A stretch of 35,544 bases of DNA from assembly GCA_028711995.1 (NCBI GenBank), contig JAQTRE010000019.1:1-35544 (forward strand), read 5' to 3'. How positions within the stretch are numbered: position 1 is the stretch's first letter; every line of letters begins with the position of its first letter. The stretch comes from Dehalococcoidia bacterium (GTDB taxonomy: Bacteria > Chloroflexota > Dehalococcoidia > SZUA-161 > SpSt-899). Positions 24,155 to 32,321 of this stretch are shown here, piece after piece. Under the pieces are notes generated by a model that searched no databases, was not told where the DNA came from, and saw only the letters and a program-made list of their open reading frames with translations. A program made the position numbers and the translations under genes.

Positions 24155-25933
24155 TCATCTGGGCTGACGATCCACATTTGCTGAGGGAGACGCCGTCACC
24201 CCAAAATAAAACTCGCATCGATCGAATTCACTCCAGGTGTTCTGATTGTCCACATTACCCTCAAGGCGCAAGACGAGTTTGTATGTACCCGGGGGGATAT
24301 CGAGAAGAGGTTTGAATATGGTGGTGTCGTATCCAAGTTGGTCAGTTTTGGCAAACACGGTTTCCACACCGAATGGTTCTGACCATACCAATGAGTTGTC
24401 GTTCGCTCTTCTGATTTCGGCAATCGTTCGGAGATAGCAGGTAGTATCGGGTATGGCATAGTTGGCGTAACGGGGTATCACCGTGAGAGTGTCTGCTTGA
24501 GTTGCATTAAACCCATAGTTATCGTATTCTCCGTCCGTGTCCTTCTGGTACCAGTCGGTTCCACCAGCAGATACTTCGTACCGGTAACCCGAATACGGAG
24601 GCATGCCATCCCATCTGAGGGTGAGTTGATGTTTGTTTCCTTCGGCTAAAGTCGTAAACGACATGTCACCAGGTTGAACTTCAATGGTCGCCTTATTGTG
24701 AGCCGTCTGAAGCTGCGGCACTTTGGCATACAGCAGTTCCACATCTCCAAACGGTGAAGACCATTTGGTATCAATAAGGCTCGCGAATTCCGACCATGTG
24801 AATTGATGTTGAACGGTGTCCCAGCCGGTCAACCAGCCCGATGGATCGTTTACATACACATGATCGGATGGCCCCACCCCATCAAACCCTGTAGCGACAA
24901 TGACATGTGATTGATCCCAAAATAAGACCCAGACCGGATGACCGGAAGCCAATGCCATCTGTATCTCCCGAACAAAGGATGAATTATCCCGGAAACAGTC
25001 CAGTTCCCAGGCACCCTCCATTCCGGCGCTATAATATGTCTCCACATAGTTCTCAACTTTGATCATACCGAGGAGCCCAAGGGAGTCAAAACCGTTGAGT
25101 GCCTCGTCTGGACCTTTGTCGAAATCTGCCGCTATCTGCCATGGTTTTCGATCGTAACCGTAGTACTCCAGAATCATCGACAGTGAAGTGGCCCAACACC
25201 AACTGGTATCGGCCTGATTATAATAAGGGACCTGGAGTTGACGCGGCGCGGGACTCTGTGGAAAAACAAACGGTTCGCTACGACAATTGTTTTCTTCATT
25301 TGACTCCAAGATGTCATTTTCAGCATCGGCGCACGCGGTAATATCGTGGCTGCCAGATGGAGGCACCACCAGCAAGGGTGATATCACCTTTATCGATCCT
25401 CCGGGATTCACGGCATCGTAGCTCGCAGCACTGACCTTTACCCCGTCAACGTAGAAGGTGACATGTTGGTCATTCCGGAAGCCGGCATCAGCCCGCTGAT
25501 TTCCAACGGGCTTGACTACCGCGGTAATGGAGTACATCTGCGTCTTTGAAGGAGCGACGGAATTTGTCCAGATATCGGTGATAATCAAATCCGGCGCGAT
25601 TGCGGTGGTGGCAATCGGATTGACCTTCTTATTGACACCCGATTCCGGTGTCAGCGTCTGGGCAACCACGCTGTATCGGACGCCTGCCGAGGGGGAAAGC
25701 GTCTTGCCGGCGAATTTACCATCGACGCATATGGAACAATCCATATCCGTGGTACCCGGCTTCACTACCCCATCGTCTACCCATACCTTAACCATTGTGC
25801 CTCTGGCTGCCGGGACTCCGTCAAAAGTGACCGAACCATAGAAACCGTATACGTTCGGCTGAGTAATGACCGCAGAGGGCGACAAGATTGCCACCACTGC
25901 TAACACTGCCAATGATAGAAACCGCTTGTCCAT
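24155..25933 (-). CDS. Secreted C39-like cysteine peptidase with CARDB domain
   Basis: Exported protein of 592 residues. A signal peptide (FLSLAVLAVVAILSPSAV) is followed by a small beta domain and a CARDB adhesion-type domain at about 116-225 (TDIWTNSVAPSKTQMYSITAV, ending ENDILESNEENNC). Residues about 230-390 form a papain-fold peptidase of the C39_2 type: Gln240 as oxyanion residue, Cys246 in DTSWCWATSLSMILEYYG, His343 in QSHVIVATGF and Asn362 in VNDPSG. The remainder (about 410-580) is beta-rich, Ig or fibronectin-like. There is no C-terminal anchor, so it is probably released. ATG with AGGGGG upstream. It is divergent from the giant C25 gene and shares its control region. Confidence 0.85.
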   Translation of the reverse strand: MDKRFLSLAVLAVVAILSPSAVITQPNVYGFYGSVTFDGVPAARGTMVKVWVDDGVVKPGTTDMDCSICVDGKFAGKTLSPSAGVRYSVVAQTLTPESGVNKKVNPIATTAIAPDLIITDIWTNSVAPSKTQMYSITAVVKPVGNQRADAGFRNDQHVTFYVDGVKVSAASYDAVNPGGSIKVISPLLVVPPSGSHDITACADAENDILESNEENNCRSEPFVFPQSPAPRQLQVPYYNQADTSWCWATSLSMILEYYGYDRKPWQIAADFDKGPDEALNGFDSLGLLGMIKVENYVETYYSAGMEGAWELDCFRDNSSFVREIQMALASGHPVWVLFWDQSHVIVATGFDGVGPSDHVYVNDPSGWLTGWDTVQHQFTWSEFASLIDTKWSSPFGDVELLYAKVPQLQTAHNKATIEVQPGDMSFTTLAEGNKHQLTLRWDGMPPYSGYRYEVSAGGTDWYQKDTDGEYDNYGFNATQADTLTVIPRYANYAIPDTTCYLRTIAEIRRANDNSLVWSEPFGVETVFAKTDQLGYDTTIFKPLLDIPPGTYKLVLRLEGNVDNQNTWSEFDRCEFYFGVTASPSANVDRQPR

Positions 25934-26021
25934 CGTATCCCCCTGCTTTCAGCCTGTCGGCTGGTCACGAACTTTTGATGAACTCCGTGATAACGGCCCG
26001 GGGGGTAGTGTCGTGGATTCT

Positions 26022-26111
26022 TGTGTCGAGAGTAGACACACCCAAGATTGATGGTATTTTAGCAGAGATACGTCGGTGTTGTCAGTCAACAATTGGTAAA
26101 TAATTGGTAAA
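26022..26111 (-). promoter_or_regulatory. Control region of the C39-like gene: promoter, inverted and direct repeats
   Basis: On the minus strand CTGACA (26080-26085) and TAAAAT (26056-26061) are spaced by 18 nt, a good promoter for the peptidase gene. Directly upstream lies AATTGGTAAA repeated at 26091-26100 and 26102-26111, an 11-bp period or one DNA turn, placed as an activator site would be. Downstream of the start site TGTGTC (26022-26027) and GACACA (26035-26040) form an inverted repeat. Confidence 0.5.
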
Positions 26112-26187
26112 AAGCGGAGGAGTTCGCTGTGTCATCCTGGCCAGAAGTCACATCTTCATGCAAGAACCAGTCAGCAGCATCCAATTA

Positions 26188-26196
26188 TGCTATACT
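26188..26196 (+). promoter_or_regulatory. Extended -10 promoter of the giant C25 gene
   Basis: TG-C-TATACT (26188-26196) is a near-perfect extended -10. The transcript would start near 26203 and contain the 69-bp mini-element in its leader before the start codon at 26352. Confidence 0.5.
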
Positions 26197-26267
26197 AGGA
26201 ACCTCCGATTAGTAGCGCAGCACTCTCGAAGATTCCATGCAGTGACAGCCGAATAGCAGTGAACAAA

Positions 26268-26336
26268 GGGACCTCTGATCAAGTGGTACAGGATTCCTCC
26301 TGCCGGGAGCCTGGGGCCAGGGGTTCAGAGATTCCC
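26268..26336. mobile_element. 69-bp MITE-like element with IS5-type ends
   Basis: The left end GGGACCTCTGATCAAGTGGT matches 18 of 20 positions of the left end of the IS at 9729. The right end, reversed, reads GGGAATCTCTGAACCCCTGG. CAAA (26264-26267) and CAAG (26337-26340) flank it, a near-perfect duplication fitting the IS5 target CWAR. It has no coding capacity and could be mobilised in trans by the intact transposase. It sits directly against the ribosome binding site of the following gene. Confidence 0.72.
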
Positions 26337-26351
26337 CAAGAGGGGGAACTG

Positions 26352-29300
26352 ATGGCCTCGAAAAGAATCTCGAATGGAGTTCTGGGATTAGTTGTTCTTA
26401 TGCTGATCCTTTCCCCCTTGGTTCTTGTGGACACTGCTGATGTATCTGCTCAGGATACCTATACCCTTTCAGGCCGAGCATATGCTGGAGAAGTGGGGAA
26501 CGAAAATGGGCCGATTTCCGGTGTGACGATTTCGCTATATGGAGCCAACAACCCGTATCCCGATCCCGGAACCTTTATCATCAGCACCACTACTGATTCC
26601 AGCGGATGGTACGGTCTTCCCGTTCGGCCCGGGTATGAGTTCTACTCCATCCGGGCAAGAGACCCTTCCGGTTACGTTTCGAAGGGCGCAACATCAGTCA
26701 GCGGGACGGTTCGAACCGCCAACTGGATAGAATACGGCATTCCGCTGAATCGGAAAACACTGACCGGTAACCTATTCTGGAATACACAGGACTCTCGGTC
26801 CACTCCAACACCCACTCCAACACCCACTCCGACTCCTACCGAGATACCACCAGACGAAGGCTGGTGTTGTCTCAATGGGGACGTGTTTCCGGCCTCTAAA
26901 CCCCTGTGCACCGGCGAGGGCGGTCAGTTCTTTTCTGCCGAAGATCAGGCATGGATCGCATGCGAGGGCAAAGAACCGCAAGAGGGCTGGTGCTGCCTGA
27001 ATGAAGATATCTTTTCTGTTCCGGAATCCATTTGCGCTGAAGAAGGCGGAACGTTCTTTCCATCCGAAGAAGCGGCTGCCGAATTCTGTTTTGAAACACA
27101 GCCGGAGCAGGGCTGGTGTTGCTCCAACGGAGAGATTTTCCCTGCGCCCGAAAGTGACTGCATCGAAGACAGAGGCACATATTTTGTCAGCGAACCGGAA
27201 GCTTTGGAATACTGTCAATCACTGTCCCCGCCACAGGAAATCGGCGCTGACCTGACAATCACAGACATCTGGAATGAAGAAACCCGGATTTGCTATCAGC
27301 TTTACAATCGAGGCGCCCAGCCGATTGGAGCCGGTCATGTCTCGGCGCTGTTCATCGATGGCGAACTCGTAGCCAGGAACTTCATCGAAGTGGAGATGGG
27401 CCCCGATGAACGATTCGTCCGCTGTTTCGATTTCGACTGGCGATGCACACCTGACGATCATACGATCGCCGTACAAGCGGATTTCGAGAACACGATTGCC
27501 GAATATGATGAGGAGAACAATCGACGTGAGGAGGTCTGGCAATGTGACAATGTGGCACCACTGATTACGGATGGCCCATCAGTATCCGATATCACTCAGG
27601 ATTCGGTGCTCATCACCTGGAAAACCAGCGAAGACGCCGATGGTACGGTACGATACGGCAATATCGCGGGGCGTTACGAATTGGAGAAAAACAATCCTGC
27701 TTTCTCGACCGACCATTCCAGCAGAATCACCGGGCTCAAACCCGCCACAGTCTACCATTTCACTGTCCGATCCACCGATATCGGCGGTAATGAAGTTGCC
27801 AGCCCGGACAGCACTTTCAAAACGCTCGCACCTCCCGATAATCTTTCGCCTACCCTGATCCTTCACCAACCCGGCCAAATGCGAGGGACTGTTCTCATTT
27901 CAGGCGATGCGCAGGATGATCAGGGCGTGGACCGTGTGGAATTCTACATCGATGACAAACTCATCTTCACAGATTATTCCGCACCGTTTGAGTTTTCCAT
28001 GGATTCAACCCAGTACGATAACGGCATGCACGATATCAAAGGGAAAGTGTTCGATGTCACCCATAAATCGGGTGAAGATGACCTCAAAGCAGATGTGGGG
28101 AACCTTCAGGACAGAGATGTTCCCACCGTCATTATCACCTATCCGGCCACCGACCAGACGGTTTCAGGCAATGTGGATATTCAGGTCACTGCCGAGGATG
28201 ACACCGCTTTGCTTTACGGCCGGTTCTACATCGACGGTGACTGGGCCGGAAACTGGTACCCGAGCCAGGAGGGAGCCAAAAAGGAGAGCTTCAAATTCCC
28301 ATGGTACACAACGCAGTACAAAAACGGCAAATACCGAATCGCCTTCGAAATCTACGATACCGATTTCAATAAAGGCGTTGGTTACAAGGATGTGATCGTT
28401 GATAACGCGCCAAAACCCAAACCGGCAGAGCTGCAGATTATCAAACGCGATATTCAACGGACCGGCAATTATTTCACCGTAACGCTGACGGCCAAGAATT
28501 TCGGCGGAACTGAGGCCCGGAAAATACGAATCCTCGATTCCCACCAGCTTTTCCAGCCGATTTCGGGTACCAAAACAGAAGCCATTTACGAAGCCGAGTT
28601 CAAACCGGAACTGACCACGTGGGAGATGGAGATCACCAGCCAGGTGAATATCGGTCCGGGGAAAGAACAAAAATACACCTACATGCTTGTGCCCGTTCTG
28701 GTTCCGCCGGTTTCACTCCAGCCCATCCAGGGGGGATCTTCGATGTCCGGGCTGCCTCCAAAGAATCTGTTACCCATTATCGGAGGAACAAAATACGTCG
28801 ATTCAACCGACCTCTGGTACGAGCCGCCCGACGCGAGCGAAATCTACAACAATCGATTCAAACTGTCTTCGATTGAAGCTGTCAATTACCAGTTGGCGCT
28901 TAAAACCTCCGATTACCTGATCGTTACCAGCCCGCGCAATCTCCTCAAGTTCAATCCCAAAAAAGATGTCAACCTGCTTTTGTCCTCAATGGCCGAGCTG
29001 GGGCAACTCAAGAACGGTGTTCTGGGATACCTCGATCCGGCAGCCCAGTTCAGCCGGGATTTGGAGCAGTATGATGCGCTGGCGGCAGGGGATGTCACCG
29101 GAGGAAGCTCCGCGGAAGTGATCGTCGCCGATAAGAGCGCCGATAGAGTTTATGTGTACACGGTTGAAGATAAGACGCTCAGCTTTACTTCCGCATCCGG
29201 TTTTGCTTCCTTCCAGACAAACTGGTGGAACGAGACCGAAATTCAAACCACATTTGACGATGGTGACCGGATCGCTGTAGGCAAGGTTACGGGATTGCCC

Positions 29301-32216
29301 AAAGAAGCCATAGTCGTGGCAGACCAAGTTGCGGACCAGATCACTACATACGATGGCGACGGCATTGTTCAGAGTTACTTTTTCCATACCTTCGATGCGT
29401 TTGACGGACTGGCCGTCGGCGATGTCAACGGGGACGGCGGCGAGGAGATCGTGATTGCCAACGCCAAGACGGACACAGTCTACACTTTCAAGTATAACGG
29501 TACCAAGATAGGCGAATTCAAGATGCCGTTCGATTCCGGCGATGGACTGGCCGTGGGCGATGTTGTGGGCGACAGCAAGGCGGAAATCATTCTGGCCGAT
29601 GACAGCTCGGACAAGGTTTTCCTGTATGCGATGAATGGGAATCTGCTCTCCTGGTTCTATTATAAGTTCGATGGCGGTGATGGCCTGGCTACCGGCAACA
29701 TGATCATCACCTGGCCGCAGGATAAAAGAGAGATCGTGATTGGAGATCCCAGAGGCAATGATATTACCATCCTGCGCGGTGACGGCTGGCCGCTTGACTG
29801 GTTCGAACGCGATTTCGAGGCGTACGATGGTCTGGCCACCGGCGATTTCGGCGGCGGGATTGACGATGTGATCACGGGCGATCAAAGTCAGGATTTCATC
29901 GATATCCACAGCCTTGACCAGACTACAGGTGATAAATATGTCCTCCAGAAACTCATCAAGGAATATGGCGAGTGGAGCAGCCAGCTCAAGAGCAACTGGA
30001 CCTCCAATGGCTATCTGTTGATTGTGGGCGAGACGGAGATTGTTCCGGCCTGGGCCGGGAAAAGTCACGGCACGGTAAATACAACCAAGGGCAAGAGATC
30101 TCTTCAGGCAGACGTGACCGATTACCCGTATGCCAGCACCACCGGCGAAGAGGTAAAACCCGAACTGGCTATCGGCCGGATCATCGGTAACAGCGCTCAA
30201 GCCCTGCAAAAGCCGATCGAGGCAAGCATCAACGTGACGAAAAAGACCGCCGGATACGGCTACGAGCACAAAGATTACTTTGCCGTAAGCGGTTTCCCCG
30301 CAGGAGTCGGCGGCGGCGCGGACAGTATCGATTTCAAAACAGAACTGTTCAAAGTCGCGCTCATTATGAAGGGCAACAAAATCGATGGCGTGGTCATGTT
30401 CACCCCTGATTATGCCCAAAAGGACGCTTCCGGCAAGATCGATCAGTTTGCCACCGCCAATGCCATCGTCAGCAAGTTCTTTGGTAACTCGGCCAATCGG
30501 GATATCCTCTTTCTGACCGGTCACGGCAATTCCGGCGGATGGGACGGTATCGGCGCTGATGATGTTCTGCTTCAAACCGATCCGTTCGGGAATACAAACC
30601 CCGCAATTTATGCCGCCTCCTGTACCACAGGGGCATATCAGGCCGGGCTTTCGTTTGCCGAATCGATGCTGATGGAAGGCGCAGGCGTTTACTACGGCGC
30701 AACCAAATGGGGGCTGGGGAGCCATAGCTGGATTCATCAAAAATTCTTCGGTCTCTGGGAAGCCGGAACATCCATCGGCGAAGTGGCCCGAGATGTAAAA
30801 CGAAGCATCGCCGATTACGACTATGGCAGCTATTCGTACCCGGATATCAAGGCGAGATACTACGCTTCGATCTATCACGTTTTCGGCGACCCGAAATACG
30901 GACTGGCAGGAGGAGGAATTTTGGCAGCATCCGGCGCTGCTTCGAGCAGTTCCGGCTCGCAAGGTTCGGGGCCCGAGCCATTGTCCTCGATAGATATTTC
31001 CGTTCCTTCTTACGAAACGGGTCAGTCCGAAGGCGAAACTTACGCGTCAATTCCCGGCGGCGATCAGTTGATGGTGGAAAACCAGCCGATAGTCCCGTTT
31101 TACCGGGTAACCTATGATTACCCCAAGGGATATCAGATTCAAAACGTCACTCTCACCGGGCAAGGGCAGGCCGCCACCGAATCCAATTTGAGCCTTCCGG
31201 CAACGATCGAGGGGATTGGCGATGAGGGAATGGGATTTACCCCATCGGAACAAACGGATGCCGCCGAATGGTGGCCGGCCAAAACCTATGACTGGTCTGT
31301 TTATGAAGACACGGACAAAACCACACTGGCAATCACCCTCTATCCCTTCATTTATAATTCGCTCACCAATGAGGCCAAATTCACTTCGGAGTTCAACTTC
31401 GATGTCGATTATATTCTTTCTTCGGTACAAATCGCCAGCGTCCAGCCAGACAGACACATTTATGAGTCCGGCGAGCCGGTTGTGCTGAACATTGGACTCC
31501 AAAACACGGGGGAAGACGGGCGGGATGTTGTGGTGAGCACGTTAATTATCGATGACGACTCCAGCGAGATTGTGGCTGGATTGCCGCTTCGTTCGCTGGG
31601 GGATATGAAAGGAACTTCCGCTTTTTCCGAAACCTGGGATAGCACCGGCATGAAAGCTGGTTACTACGAGGTAATTATTGAGGTATCGGACGATGCCGGA
31701 AATCTGCTGGATCGTGGTTTTGGGGGATTCCAGCTTGGACGGTCGATGGGCACAATCACTGAATTTACCGTGGTGCCCGCGCTGACCGATGGCGGCGAAT
31801 CGCTCGATATTTCACTTAAATTTGACAATGTCGGTTCGACGGATATCACCGGCGCAGCCATGATTCGATTTCGTGACGCATCCGGCTCGGTCATTCATTT
31901 GATCACGCATGAACTTGAATCGATGACTCCCGGTGATTCTCTGTCGATAGCAGAAACATGGGATGCAGCGGATATTGCAGATGGCACGTATGAAGTCACT
32001 GCGCATGTTCTATATGATGGCAAGAGCACACCTGTGAAATCGACCGCTGTCAACATTGGTAAAGTCGCCGCTCTCGATAATCAGTTCCCATCGGAATCTG
32101 AAGGTGAGTCAGGCGGATCGAACACAGGTATTATCATAGGGGTCACTGCAGGCATGATTGCGCTATTTGTAATCAGTTTTGGACTCTGGCAGTGGCGAAG
32201 AAAGGATGCCGGATAG
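26352..32216 (+). CDS. Giant membrane-anchored gingipain-like (C25) surface protein
   Basis: Protein of 1954 residues. Order: signal peptide; beta domain; TP-rich linker; three 42-residue Cys-rich WCC repeats (about 168-295); CARDB (297-397); fibronectin III (401-491); two Ig-like domains (500-686); CARDB-like (690-785); six FG-GAP-like repeats (about 907-1187; DGLAVGDVNGDGGEEIVIAN); a C25 caspase-fold peptidase (about 1213-1520) with His1391 in FLTGHGNSGGW and Cys1424 in AASCTTGAY; two more CARDB-like domains (1692-1904); and a membrane helix (1925-1948) with tail RRKDAG. Both catalytic residues are present, so it is probably an active cell-surface cysteine peptidase, perhaps binding a partner through the propeller. 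ATG 26352 after GAGGGGG is chosen; the in-frame GTG 26259 would translate through the mini-element. It ends at a hairpin. Confidence 0.88.
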   Translation: MASKRISNGVLGLVVLMLILSPLVLVDTADVSAQDTYTLSGRAYAGEVGNENGPISGVTISLYGANNPYPDPGTFIISTTTDSSGWYGLPVRPGYEFYSIRARDPSGYVSKGATSVSGTVRTANWIEYGIPLNRKTLTGNLFWNTQDSRSTPTPTPTPTPTPTEIPPDEGWCCLNGDVFPASKPLCTGEGGQFFSAEDQAWIACEGKEPQEGWCCLNEDIFSVPESICAEEGGTFFPSEEAAAEFCFETQPEQGWCCSNGEIFPAPESDCIEDRGTYFVSEPEALEYCQSLSPPQEIGADLTITDIWNEETRICYQLYNRGAQPIGAGHVSALFIDGELVARNFIEVEMGPDERFVRCFDFDWRCTPDDHTIAVQADFENTIAEYDEENNRREEVWQCDNVAPLITDGPSVSDITQDSVLITWKTSEDADGTVRYGNIAGRYELEKNNPAFSTDHSSRITGLKPATVYHFTVRSTDIGGNEVASPDSTFKTLAPPDNLSPTLILHQPGQMRGTVLISGDAQDDQGVDRVEFYIDDKLIFTDYSAPFEFSMDSTQYDNGMHDIKGKVFDVTHKSGEDDLKADVGNLQDRDVPTVIITYPATDQTVSGNVDIQVTAEDDTALLYGRFYIDGDWAGNWYPSQEGAKKESFKFPWYTTQYKNGKYRIAFEIYDTDFNKGVGYKDVIVDNAPKPKPAELQIIKRDIQRTGNYFTVTLTAKNFGGTEARKIRILDSHQLFQPISGTKTEAIYEAEFKPELTTWEMEITSQVNIGPGKEQKYTYMLVPVLVPPVSLQPIQGGSSMSGLPPKNLLPIIGGTKYVDSTDLWYEPPDASEIYNNRFKLSSIEAVNYQLALKTSDYLIVTSPRNLLKFNPKKDVNLLLSSMAELGQLKNGVLGYLDPAAQFSRDLEQYDALAAGDVTGGSSAEVIVADKSADRVYVYTVEDKTLSFTSASGFASFQTNWWNETEIQTTFDDGDRIAVGKVTGLPKEAIVVADQVADQITTYDGDGIVQSYFFHTFDAFDGLAVGDVNGDGGEEIVIANAKTDTVYTFKYNGTKIGEFKMPFDSGDGLAVGDVVGDSKAEIILADDSSDKVFLYAMNGNLLSWFYYKFDGGDGLATGNMIITWPQDKREIVIGDPRGNDITILRGDGWPLDWFERDFEAYDGLATGDFGGGIDDVITGDQSQDFIDIHSLDQTTGDKYVLQKLIKEYGEWSSQLKSNWTSNGYLLIVGETEIVPAWAGKSHGTVNTTKGKRSLQADVTDYPYASTTGEEVKPELAIGRIIGNSAQALQKPIEASINVTKKTAGYGYEHKDYFAVSGFPAGVGGGADSIDFKTELFKVALIMKGNKIDGVVMFTPDYAQKDASGKIDQFATANAIVSKFFGNSANRDILFLTGHGNSGGWDGIGADDVLLQTDPFGNTNPAIYAASCTTGAYQAGLSFAESMLMEGAGVYYGATKWGLGSHSWIHQKFFGLWEAGTSIGEVARDVKRSIADYDYGSYSYPDIKARYYASIYHVFGDPKYGLAGGGILAASGAASSSSGSQGSGPEPLSSIDISVPSYETGQSEGETYASIPGGDQLMVENQPIVPFYRVTYDYPKGYQIQNVTLTGQGQAATESNLSLPATIEGIGDEGMGFTPSEQTDAAEWWPAKTYDWSVYEDTDKTTLAITLYPFIYNSLTNEAKFTSEFNFDVDYILSSVQIASVQPDRHIYESGEPVVLNIGLQNTGEDGRDVVVSTLIIDDDSSEIVAGLPLRSLGDMKGTSAFSETWDSTGMKAGYYEVIIEVSDDAGNLLDRGFGGFQLGRSMGTITEFTVVPALTDGGESLDISLKFDNVGSTDITGAAMIRFRDASGSVIHLITHELESMTPGDSLSIAETWDAADIADGTYEVTAHVLYDGKSTPVKSTAVNIGKVAALDNQFPSESEGESGGSNTGIIIGVTAGMIALFVISFGLWQWRRKDAG

Positions 32217-32220
32217 ACTT

Positions 32221-32242
32221 CCCCCGACCTTACGGTCGGGGG
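32221..32242 (+). terminator. Hairpin ending the giant C25 gene
   Basis: CCCCCGACC (32221-32229) and GGTCGGGGG (32234-32242) pair perfectly around TTAC, four bases after the stop codon. No T run follows. Confidence 0.65.
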
Positions 32243-32266
32243 ATCAAGTTGGGAACCATACATAAA

Positions 32267-32298
32267 AGAAAGGGAGCCCCGAAGGGGGCTCCCTTTCT
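32267..32298 (-). terminator. Intrinsic terminator of the octad-repeat protein gene
   Basis: AGAAAGGGAGCCCC (32267-32280) and GGGGCTCCCTTTCT (32285-32298) form a perfect 14-bp stem with a 4-nt loop. On the minus strand the stem runs into TTTTATG, giving a U-rich tail. It lies 24 nt after the minus-strand stop codon. Confidence 0.8.
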
Positions 32299-32321
32299 GA
32301 GTCTTTAATTGATTCTCCAAC

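Noticed and set aside
28986-30962. 658-residue open frame antisense to the giant C25 gene
   Set aside because: It mirrors the strongly supported sense gene, has no signal peptide, domain or ribosome site, and arises from codon bias of the sense strand.
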